Source: Acidimicrobiia bacterium (GTDB taxonomy: Bacteria > Actinomycetota > Acidimicrobiia > IMCC26256). Taken from it: a DNA stretch of 19,190 nt. Under the pieces are notes generated by a model that saw only the letters and a program-made list of their open reading frames with translations, was not told the DNA's origin and made no database searches. The translations under genes were made by a program, and so were the position numbers. Where the stretch lies: positions 1-19,190 of the forward strand of contig JALRDW010000099.1 of assembly GCA_023262065.1 (NCBI GenBank), written 5' to 3'. The number at the start of each line of letters is the position of its first letter. The stretch's first letter is position 1. This document shows, piece after piece, positions 12,880 through 18,652 of this stretch.

Positions 12880-13398
12880 TCAGGCTCCGGTGTCGGCGAG
12901 CCGCGGACCGAGGACGTCCTCGATCGCGTCGATCACGCCGTGGAGCTGGCGTCGCGTGGTCGACACCTCGACCTCGAGCGTGCGCAGCGCATCGATGGTC
13001 TCCGCGAGCTCCGCCTCACTCAGGGTCGGGAGGTTCACGAGGGTGTCGTCGGCGATGAGGTACTCGGTGCCACGGCTCCACGTGATGCTCATCGACGGGG
13101 CGAGGATCTCCGGCATGCGCGCGTTGGCGGCCGCCGGGCGCGGACCCTTGTCGGCGAGGATCTCCGGGAGACGGGCGATGAGGTCGGCGATCGAGCCGCC
13201 GTCGCGGCGCCGGTCCTGCTCGGCCTGGAGGATCTCGGTGCGGGCCTGCGCGAGTCGCCGCACGTAGGACACCTCGGTCTCGACCTCGACCGCCTCCCGA
13301 CGCATCGTGCGCAGGGTCTCGACGTCGACGTCGGCGAGCCCCTCGATGTACTCGGGGGCGAGGATCCGGTCGATCCGGCGCGCGTGCTCTGCCATCAC
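12880..13398 (-). CDS. RsiG/AmfC-like protein, putative cyclic-di-GMP-binding anti-sigma factor
   Basis: The 172-residue helical protein has two copies of the RsiG signature E(X)3S(X)2R(X)3Q(X)3D. Copy 1 is Glu40-Ser44-Arg47-Gln51-Glu55 (aspartate replaced by glutamate). Copy 2 is Glu142-Ser146-Arg149-His153-Asp157 (glutamine replaced by histidine). In Streptomyces RsiG the two copies lie on antiparallel coiled-coil helices and together bind a c-di-GMP dimer to hold the sigma factor WhiG. Homologues were earlier called aerial mycelium formation protein (AmfC). Between the motifs is a less helical stretch (66-125). No sigma factor is in the window. The start may be GTG 13398 or, better, the next codon ATG 13395, since TAACCT lies 7 nt before the latter. 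The stop is 5 nt before the XRE gene. The family call is strong; ligand and partner are inferred. Confidence 0.82.
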   Translation of the reverse strand: MMAEHARRIDRILAPEYIEGLADVDVETLRTMRREAVEVETEVSYVRRLAQARTEILQAEQDRRRDGGSIADLIARLPEILADKGPRPAAANARMPEILAPSMSITWSRGTEYLIADDTLVNLPTLSEAELAETIDALRTLEVEVSTTRRQLHGVIDAIEDVLGPRLADTGA

Positions 13399-13402
13399 GG
13401 TG

Positions 13403-13408
13403 AGGTTA
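13403..13408 (-). promoter_or_regulatory. -10 box (TAACCT) for the rsiG-like gene
   Basis: TAACCT on the minus strand ends 7 nt before ATG 13395 (4 nt before GTG 13398), which favours the ATG as a leaderless start. A GGAGGG overlaps just upstream, so a leadered reading from the operon is also possible. Confidence 0.4.
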
Positions 13409-13424
13409 TCCCTCCGCCGGATGG

Positions 13425-13676
13425 TCAGCCGCCGCTCACGGGCGGGAGGATCGCGACCTCATCGCCCGCGCGGACCTCGGTGTCCCGGCCCCGCACCGGT
13501 TCCTGACCGTTGATCCAGACGCGCGAGACCGCGAGGACCGCCGCGAGATCGGGGCCGGTCCGACCGACGAGGTCGTCGAGGAGCGCGCCGAGCGGTCCGG
13601 CGGGCACCTCGATCTCGGCCGCACCGGCGGCCTCGCGGGCCGCCGCGAAGAGCCGGACCCGGGCGGCCCCGGTCAG
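13425..13676 (-). CDS. MoaD/ThiS-family sulfur carrier (molybdopterin synthase small subunit-like), CTG start
   Basis: MoaD carries a C-terminal thiocarboxylate that donates sulfur to make molybdopterin. The 83-residue frame has TGAARVRLFAAAREAAGAAE (2-21) as the first beta hairpin. After GALLDDLVGRTG it has SRVWINGQEPV and AGDEVAILPPVSGG, ending in the essential Gly-Gly. No ATG, GTG or TTG allows this full ubiquitin-like fold: the only standard start, GTG 13607, would remove strand 1. CTG 13676 overlaps the stop of the MaoC gene by 4 nt (CTGA), exactly parallel to the GTGA overlaps elsewhere in this window, and gives the usual MoaD length. I therefore infer a CTG start by re-initiation. No moaE or moeB is nearby. 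It might serve another sulfur-transfer route such as ThiS-like or CysO-like. Confidence 0.75.
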   Translation of the reverse strand: MTGAARVRLFAAAREAAGAAEIEVPAGPLGALLDDLVGRTGPDLAAVLAVSRVWINGQEPVRGRDTEVRAGDEVAILPPVSGG

Positions 13677-14527
13677 GCGGACACCTCGGCGAGACCGTCC
13701 TTGATCACGACGTCGCCCTCGGCGGTCCGGGTCTCGTACCCGAACACCCGGTTCCCCCCGTCGGTCCCGGCATCCCAGAACGTGGAGACGATGGTCTGAC
13801 CGGGGAGCACGGGCCGCGAGAACCGCACGGCGAGTCGGCGGAGGCGAGCCGGGTCACCGCCGGCGACGCCCGAGATCGCGGCCCAGGAGGTGAACGCCAT
13901 GGTGCAGAGCCCGTGCACGATGATCCCCGGCAGGCCGACCTTGGTCGCGAACTCGGCGTCGAGGTGGATCGGCATGCGGTCGCCCGACGCGTCCGCGTAC
14001 CGGAAGGTCTGATCGGTGTCGATGGTCTGCTCGACCGTCGCGACCGGCTCGCCCGCCTTCACCGCCGCGGTCAACTTGTGGTCGGGGGCATCCTCCCCCG
14101 CGCCGTCCCCACCGGTGACCCCGCGGTAGAAGGTCGTGACGTACTGCTCGACGACGAGCCCGTCGTCGGCCGCGTCCCGGGACTCCACCTTGACGACCAC
14201 GGTCGTCCCGTTCGGCTTCACGTGGACACCGACCGCAGCGGCCCGGGACCGGAGCGTCGTCCCGGGAGTGATCGCGCGATGGAAGCGCATGTCCTGCTCA
14301 CCGTGGACGACGAACGCCAGCGCGTCCGGCGGCACGACGTCCATCATCGCGGTGCTCATCGTCCCCCACACGGGGACGACCGCGTACACGGGCGGGGCCT
14401 GGTCGCCCGAGCGGTGCGCGGCGATGGGGTCGTTCGTCGCCGCGGCGTAGGCGATCGTGCCGTCGCGCTCGACGGTGGTCTCGACCGGGTCGGTCCAACG
14501 GCCGAGGCTCTCGAGTCCGAACTGCAT
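13673..14527 (-). CDS. MaoC-family double-hotdog dehydratase
   Basis: The 284-residue protein has two hotdog domains. The N-terminal one (about 10-140) begins LGRWTDPVETTVERDGTIAYAAAT and includes VVHGEQDMRFHRAITPG (73-89) as a degenerate MaoC-N domain. The C-terminal one (165-284) has the hydratase motif YADASGDRMPIHLDAEFA (177-194), with catalytic-type Asp183 and His188, and GIIVHGLCTMAF (201-212). In (R)-specific hydratases the motif is SGDxNPIH; Met185 replaces the usual Asn. It probably hydrates 2-enoyl-CoA (or dehydrates 3-hydroxyacyl-CoA). The start ATG 14527 has GGAGGG 6 nt upstream; the frame extends to 14881, but that part is the shadow of the DksA-like gene. The stop overlaps the moaD-like start. 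Confidence 0.9.
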   Translation of the reverse strand: MQFGLESLGRWTDPVETTVERDGTIAYAAATNDPIAAHRSGDQAPPVYAVVPVWGTMSTAMMDVVPPDALAFVVHGEQDMRFHRAITPGTTLRSRAAAVGVHVKPNGTTVVVKVESRDAADDGLVVEQYVTTFYRGVTGGDGAGEDAPDHKLTAAVKAGEPVATVEQTIDTDQTFRYADASGDRMPIHLDAEFATKVGLPGIIVHGLCTMAFTSWAAISGVAGGDPARLRRLAVRFSRPVLPGQTIVSTFWDAGTDGGNRVFGYETRTAEGDVVIKDGLAEVSA

Positions 14528-14533
14528 GGCGTT

Positions 14534-14539
14534 CCCTCC
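14534..14539 (-). promoter_or_regulatory. Shine-Dalgarno site that sets the MaoC gene start
   Basis: GGAGGG on the minus strand ends 6 nt before ATG 14527. It decides for this start over the long upstream open frame. Confidence 0.7.
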
Positions 14540-14549
14540 GTGGGGTGCG

Positions 14550-14900
14550 TCAGCGACGCGGGTCGGGGTGAGCGTTCGTGCGGGCGGTCGGCATCGCCTC
14601 GAGGCGGGCCGGGTCGATGGGCTCACCGGTCTCCTCGTCGATGCCGTAGGTGCCGGCCTCGATCCGCGCGATCGCGGCCTGGATCTCGGCGAGCTCGGCC
14701 TCGAGGCTCTCGAGGATCGAGAGCTCCTTCTCGCGCTCGAAGAGCTCCGAACCGGCGTCGGCCGGGTGCTGCGAGCGCGTCGCGAGCTCGGCGTGCTCCC
14801 CCTCGACCGCGTCGGCCACCTCCTCCCGCAACTCGGCGATGAGACCCGAGACCCGGTCGTTCTCGGCCTCGAGGCGGGCACGTGCTGCTGCGTCGTCCAT
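14550..14900 (-). CDS. DksA/TraR-like coiled-coil protein lacking the zinc finger
   Basis: The 116-residue protein has an N-terminal coiled coil (4-82, rich in Glu, Arg and Leu) with ADAGSELFEREKELSILESL (47-66), the typical actinobacterial TraR/DksA stretch. It continues into GTYGIDEETGEPIDPARLEA (83-102). Normal members read GxYGxCxxCGxxIxxxRLxAxP followed by CxxC; here the cysteines are Asp88 and Thr91, and the last pair is absent, so no C4 zinc site exists. Such proteins bind RNA polymerase through the secondary channel with (p)ppGpp in proteobacteria; the actinobacterial role is unclear. The start ATG 14900 has TAGCCT 7 nt upstream. It lies 5 nt after the Lon-N-like gene and 22 nt before the MaoC gene. 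Confidence 0.85.
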   Translation of the reverse strand: MDDAAARARLEAENDRVSGLIAELREEVADAVEGEHAELATRSQHPADAGSELFEREKELSILESLEAELAEIQAAIARIEAGTYGIDEETGEPIDPARLEAMPTARTNAHPDPRR

Positions 14901-14905
14901 GCGGC

Positions 14906-15553
14906 TCAGGCTAGCGAGCCGCCGTCACCGGGGCGATGCCGCAGGATGAGCTCGGCGTCATCGAGCGCCGTGAGGAGCAGGTCGACCCGCGCGCCGAACG
15001 CGTCGGTGGTGAGGAGTCGGTGCACATCGAGGGGGCCGATCGGCGCGCGGGCCGCTGCGGCCCATACGGCGGCGACCGGATCCTCCGGGAGCGCGACCGT
15101 GAGGTCGACGTCGATCCCGGCCGCCACGGCCGTGGTGAGCACCCGGTCGAGCGCGTCGGCGACCCGACGTCGGGCGGCTGCACCCTCGGGCCCCGGTTCG
15201 GGCTCGGCGAGCACCTCGACCACCGCGCTCGGGTACGCGGCGTCCTCACGCCAGGCCTGCACCCGGAGTCGGTGGACCCCGGTGGCCACGAGCGCGTACC
15301 GACCGTCCGGGAAGCGGCCGGCCTCGACGATGCGCGCGAGGGTCCCGACCTCGAACCGTCGCTCCCCGCCCCCGACCTCCGAGCCGCGTTCGATGAGGAC
15401 GACACCGAACTCGCCGTCCCGAGCCAGGCAGTGCTCGACGAGGGCGCGGTAGCGCGCCTCGAACACGTGGAGGGGCAGCATCGCGCCCGGCAACAACGCG
15501 GTGCCGAGGGGGAACATCGGGAGCCCCTCGATCAGTTCGCCCGGGCTCGCCAT
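14906..15553 (-). CDS. Lon N-terminal (substrate-binding) domain protein
   Basis: The 215-residue stand-alone LON-domain protein has no AAA+ or protease part. LPMFPLGTALLPGAMLPLHV (11-30) and FEARYRALVEHCLARDGEFG (31-50) are the defining strand/helix pair. VVLIERGSEVGGGE (51-64), VGTLARIVEAGRFPDGRYAL (69-88), and VATGVHRLRVQAW follow. The C-terminal helical part (about 125-215) lacks clear motifs. Stand-alone LON-domain proteins are widespread and of unknown function, perhaps peptide binding. The start ATG 15553 lies inside the 3' end of the SirB1-like gene (22-nt overlap) and is supported by GGAGG at 15565-15561, 7 nt upstream. Confidence 0.9.
   Translation of the reverse strand: MASPGELIEGLPMFPLGTALLPGAMLPLHVFEARYRALVEHCLARDGEFGVVLIERGSEVGGGERRFEVGTLARIVEAGRFPDGRYALVATGVHRLRVQAWREDAAYPSAVVEVLAEPEPGPEGAAARRRVADALDRVLTTAVAAGIDVDLTVALPEDPVAAVWAAAARAPIGPLDVHRLLTTDAFGARVDLLLTALDDAELILRHRPGDGGSLA
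14908..14913 (-). promoter_or_regulatory. -10 box (TAGCCT) before the DksA/TraR-like gene
   Basis: TAGCCT on the minus strand ends 7 nt before ATG 14900 and overlaps the last bases of the Lon-N-like gene, suggesting an internal leaderless promoter in the run. Confidence 0.35.
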
Positions 15554-16347
15554 CCGTCGGCCTCCGTCGTGACCACGGCCGCCTCGTCGGCGGGGAGCGT
15601 CGCCGCGAGCGCATCGAGCGCCCGCGCCGCCTCGGTGTAGCGCCCGAAACCGCCGAGCACATTGGCGCTGCGCCGGCGCTCCGGACCCGGGAGGCCGGGG
15701 ACGAGGAGCCGCAGCCGTGCGCTCCAGACGCCCTCCGCACTGCGTCGGGCCACCGCGCCCTGCTGCAGGTTCGTGAGCATGCGGGTGATGATCTCGCCCG
15801 GTCCGACCGGCGCGAGGAAGGCGGGGTGCCAGAGCGCACCCGCCCCCGCGACCGACCGGAAGCGGACGCGGCACCCGGCGCCGTCGAGGGGCGCGGCGCC
15901 GGTGAAGGGATCGAAGAACAGGTCGGGGTCGCGCGCGTCGCGGGCGAGGAAGTGGCCGGGCATCCCGATGCCGAGCACCGGGACGCCGATCCGCCGACCG
16001 ACCTCCATCATCACGACGACGAGGGTGATCGGGATCCCGAGGTGACGTGCGAGCACATCGTTGAGGTAGGAGTTCCGCGGGTCGTCGTAGCCCGCCGTGT
16101 TCCCGAGGAACCGGTCCCCCGAGAACAGGTGCTCGGCCAGCACCGTCGCGTCGACCCCGGGCCGGTGCAGATCCGGGTGGCGCGCGATCCGATCGAGCGC
16201 GACGAGTTGCTCGTCGATGTCGAGTCCGGGGTACGCGTGCGCGGCGATCGCCATCGCGGCGACGTCGAGTCGCATGGCCTCACCGCGCTCGACCTCCTCG
16301 ATGAAGCGCAGGGTCGCCGGGGCCGTCTCCCACTCCACGGTCGGCAC
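15532..16347 (-). CDS. SirB1-like transglutaminase-fold (Transglut_core2) protein
   Basis: The 271-residue protein has an N-terminal helical part, with RFLGNTAGYDDPRNSYLNDV (79-98), and then the core RHLGIPITLVVVMMEVGRRI (101-120) and GVPVLGIGMPGHFLAR (121-136), including the conserved PGHF. FFDPFTG (144-150) completes the fold. The C-terminal 70 residues look TPR-like (GGFGRYTEAARALDALAA). SirB1 proteins are transglutaminase-like but usually lack a proven enzyme activity. The start is GTG 16347, from which the Fur-family gene diverges after a 26-bp gap. No clear -10 box is seen for this gene. It leads the nine-gene minus-strand run. Confidence 0.88.
   Translation of the reverse strand: MPTVEWETAPATLRFIEEVERGEAMRLDVAAMAIAAHAYPGLDIDEQLVALDRIARHPDLHRPGVDATVLAEHLFSGDRFLGNTAGYDDPRNSYLNDVLARHLGIPITLVVVMMEVGRRIGVPVLGIGMPGHFLARDARDPDLFFDPFTGAAPLDGAGCRVRFRSVAGAGALWHPAFLAPVGPGEIITRMLTNLQQGAVARRSAEGVWSARLRLLVPGLPGPERRRSANVLGGFGRYTEAARALDALAATLPADEAAVVTTEADGWRARAN
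15561..15565 (-). promoter_or_regulatory. Shine-Dalgarno site that sets the Lon-N-like gene start
   Basis: GGAGG on the minus strand, 7 nt before ATG 15553, lies within the preceding gene. It supports a real 22-nt coding overlap. Confidence 0.65.
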
Positions 16348-16383
16348 GGTAGTGGCCCGCGTACACTCGGCGGGTGCCGACCG
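16338..16383. promoter_or_regulatory. 10-bp inverted repeat covering both divergent start codons
   Basis: CGGTCGGCAC (16338-16347) and GTGCCGACCG (16374-16383) are exact inverted copies with a 26-bp spacer. Each begins with the GTG start of the SirB1-like and Fur-family genes respectively. Both proteins thus begin with the same three codons. It may be an operator or chance sharing of an initiation context. Confidence 0.35.
16362..16367 (+). promoter_or_regulatory. -10 box (TACACT) for the Fur-family gene
   Basis: TACACT ends 6 nt before GTG 16374, which fits a leaderless transcript. It lies inside the spacer of the inverted repeat at 16338-16383. Confidence 0.45.
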
Positions 16384-16808
16384 AGCCCCGCGACGCCGCC
16401 CTCGCCCGCCTGCGCGCGGCCGGCCAGCGCGTCACGAAGGGCCGCGAAACGCTCATCGCGGTCCTCGCCGCGACCGACCATCCGCTCACCCTGCCGGAGA
16501 TCCTCGCGATCGGACCGGATCTGGCCCAGTCGACCGCGTATCGCAACCTCACCGCGCTCGAGCAGGCCGACGTCGTGCGCCGGGTGAACGGGGCCGACGA
16601 GTTCGCGCGCTACGAGCTCGCCGAGGACCTCACCGAGCACCACCACCACCTCATCTGCGGACGGTGCGGACGGGTCGTCGACGTGGGCGCGCCGGCCGGC
16701 CTCGAGGCGGCGGTGGAGCGCGCGGTCCGGGAGATCGAGCGGGAGCACGGCTTCGCGGTGCGCCACCACCGGGTCGACCTCGTCGGTGTCTGCGCCGACT
16801 GCCGCTAG
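16374..16808 (+). CDS. Fur-family metal-responsive repressor (FurB/Zur-like)
   Basis: The 144-residue protein has an N-terminal winged helix, AGQRVTKGRETLIAVLAATD (16-35), and a recognition helix, QSTAYRNLTALEQADVVRRV (52-71). The dimerisation and metal domain contains LTEHHHHLICGRCGRVVDV (86-104). Cys95/Cys98 and Cys140/Cys143 (CADC) form the structural Cys4 zinc site, and His89-His92 and neighbouring acidic residues the sensing sites. These features fit FurB/Zur or Fur; PerR is less likely, but the sensed metal cannot be fixed by reading. The start is GTG 16374. Its TAG stop shares the tetramer CTAG with the convergent CopCD gene. Proximity to CopCD suggests metal homeostasis, though no Fur box was recognised. 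Confidence 0.92.
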   Translation: MPTEPRDAALARLRAAGQRVTKGRETLIAVLAATDHPLTLPEILAIGPDLAQSTAYRNLTALEQADVVRRVNGADEFARYELAEDLTEHHHHLICGRCGRVVDVGAPAGLEAAVERAVREIEREHGFAVRHHRVDLVGVCADCR

Positions 16809-18592
16809 CGGACCGTGACCGTCGCGGTCGCCGTCTCCTCGGTGATCGGATCGGTGAGGATCTTCACCGTCATCCTCCAGTCGCCGGCCACCGGGAGGGC
16901 CAGACCGGATGACAGGTAGTGGTCGACCCCGGCCCGGCGCATCGGGACGTCGATCGGATCGATGCCCTCGGCGGGCAGTTCGAACTCGACCGACACGTTG
17001 AGCGCGCCGGCGGGGCCGCCGGCCCGCTGGGACAGCGTGAGGTGCACCTCGTTCGGACCGACGCGGGCCGGGGTCACGACGACGTCCGCGAGGATCGGCC
17101 CGGCGTCGAGCGTCGCCGCGAACGGGGCGGAGCGGACCGACGCCGTCGGCGCGGTGTCGACGAGCAGCGCGGTCACCCCGAGGACGACGGCGAGCAGCAC
17201 GACCTCGACCACGACCGACCGGAGGAGGTGGCGGCGCGCCGAGTCCTCGGGGAGCACGTACCGGATGGTGTCGACGCCCTCACCCGACGGCACGAGCGAG
17301 TGGCCGCGCCGACTCGGGACCGGCTCGCCCGCGGCGATGCGCTCGGCCCGCTCCAGGTCGGCGGCGGCGAGTTCCTCGGCGTCGAGGGCCCAGCGCCGGT
17401 GCACCGCGTCGCGGGCGACCGTGGCGACGAGCAGGGTCACGAGCACGAGGCCGACCTTGATCGCGAGCAACCGCCCGTAGTCCGTGTCGAACACCCCGGC
17501 GAGGCCGCCGAGCTCGCGCCAGGCCCGAGCGAGCCCGGTGAGCACGACGCCGAGCACTGCGAGCGTCGCGACCCGGGACCAGACCGGGGTCCGGGCGAGC
17601 GCGTCCTCGGCGTCGGCGCGGGTCACGAGGAGGACGAGCAGCGTCAGACCACCGACCCAGACCCCCATCGCGAGCACGTGGAGCGTGTCCACGAGGACGG
17701 CGACGCCGTTCATCGGACCGACACCCGCATGGCCGCCGATCCCGGGGGACGCCGCGATGCCGACGAGCGCGACCAGCATGACCGGGGTCGACCAACCGGG
17801 ACGCGGGTCGCGGCGCGCGGTCAGGAGCACCGGCCCGAGGGCGAGGACGAGGAGGGCGCGCACCAGCAGCACGGCACCGAGGCGCGTCCCGGCGACGTCC
17901 CCCCAGAGGGCCGGGCGGAACGCATCGGCGAGCGGGAGCCCGCCGGCGTAGGGGCCCTGCAGCATGAACGCGAGGAGCGTCCCACCCAGCAGCACGCCCC
18001 AGGCGATCACGAGCAGGCGGCGTACTCGGTCGAGCGCGAGCGTGCCGGGCCACACGAACGTCGCCCCGAGCAGCACACCGATGACCAGCGCCATCGCCGC
18101 GAAGACGAGGAATCGGACGATCGTGTAGATCAGGTCCACGGTGCCGTCGGTCGTGCTCCCGGCGAGGAAGTCGCCGGCGATCCGATCGGCCGCCGCACCC
18201 TCGCTCGCCGCACCCACCGAGAACGTGAACGCCCCGCGCACCGGGTGCGAGTCGCCGGAGAGCACGCGCCAGGTGACCACGTAGGTCCCGTCGTCGAGCT
18301 CGGGCAGCGTCACTCGCACCACGGAGGGCCGGTCCGGCAGTGTCGCGGGCTCACCGGTGCGGATCGTGTCGCCGCCCGCAGCGAGCACCCGGACCCCGCC
18401 GAGTCCGACCGACACCTCCTCGGTGAACCGCAACTCGATGGCGGCCGGTGAGGTCGGGACGATCGCGCCGGCCGCCGGGTCCGTGGTCTCGAGGGACGCG
18501 TGCGCGTGGGCGGGCGCGGCGGCGATGCCGAGCGCGGCCGCCGCCATCGCGCCGACCGCGACGAATCGCCGGAACCGACCCCTCACCCCCAT
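16805..18592 (-). CDS. CopC-CopD-type copper protein fusion with YtkA-like C-terminus
   Basis: The 595-residue protein has three parts. A signal peptide (1-30, ending APAHA) precedes His31, which would become the mature N-terminus. The CopC domain (31-127) has SLETTDPAAGAIVPTSP and SGDSHPVRGAFTFSVG; His31, Asp114 and His116 keep the spacing of the CopC copper brace (His1, Asp83, His85). The CopD part (about 155-395, plus one helix at 458-478) has about eight hydrophobic helices, including GPMNGVAVLVDTLHVLAMGV (292-311). The C-terminal extracytoplasmic domain (485-595) resembles YtkA/FixH-like beta folds. The likely role is copper binding and import or delivery to cuproenzymes. The start is ATG 18592, chosen because it gives a proper signal peptide; the frame is open further up. 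Confidence 0.9.
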   Translation of the reverse strand: MGVRGRFRRFVAVGAMAAAALGIAAAPAHAHASLETTDPAAGAIVPTSPAAIELRFTEEVSVGLGGVRVLAAGGDTIRTGEPATLPDRPSVVRVTLPELDDGTYVVTWRVLSGDSHPVRGAFTFSVGAASEGAAADRIAGDFLAGSTTDGTVDLIYTIVRFLVFAAMALVIGVLLGATFVWPGTLALDRVRRLLVIAWGVLLGGTLLAFMLQGPYAGGLPLADAFRPALWGDVAGTRLGAVLLVRALLVLALGPVLLTARRDPRPGWSTPVMLVALVGIAASPGIGGHAGVGPMNGVAVLVDTLHVLAMGVWVGGLTLLVLLVTRADAEDALARTPVWSRVATLAVLGVVLTGLARAWRELGGLAGVFDTDYGRLLAIKVGLVLVTLLVATVARDAVHRRWALDAEELAAADLERAERIAAGEPVPSRRGHSLVPSGEGVDTIRYVLPEDSARRHLLRSVVVEVVLLAVVLGVTALLVDTAPTASVRSAPFAATLDAGPILADVVVTPARVGPNEVHLTLSQRAGGPAGALNVSVEFELPAEGIDPIDVPMRRAGVDHYLSSGLALPVAGDWRMTVKILTDPITEETATATVTVR

Positions 18593-18637
18593 GCCCGGCC
18601 ATTCTGCCCGCGCCGGGGACCCTCGCACGGTCGCCGG

Positions 18638-18643
18638 TACGAT
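18638..18643 (+). promoter_or_regulatory. -10 box (TACGAT) for the gene starting at 18653
   Basis: TACGAT is a strong actinobacterial -10 and ends 9 nt before GTG 18653. No ribosome site is visible between them. Confidence 0.5.
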
Positions 18644-18652
18644 CCGGACACT

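Noticed and set aside
13425..13607. 60-residue MoaD starting at GTG 13607
   Set aside because: It removes the first beta hairpin of the fold; the CTG start at 13676 restores normal family length and a CTGA overlap.
14528..14881. N-terminal extension of the MaoC frame
   Set aside because: Arg/Ser-rich shadow of the DksA/TraR-like gene; ATG 14527 has a good ribosome site.
16919..18451. Long + strand open frame opposite CopCD
   Set aside because: Highly charged low-complexity product, antisense to a protein with a signal peptide, membrane helices and CopC motifs.
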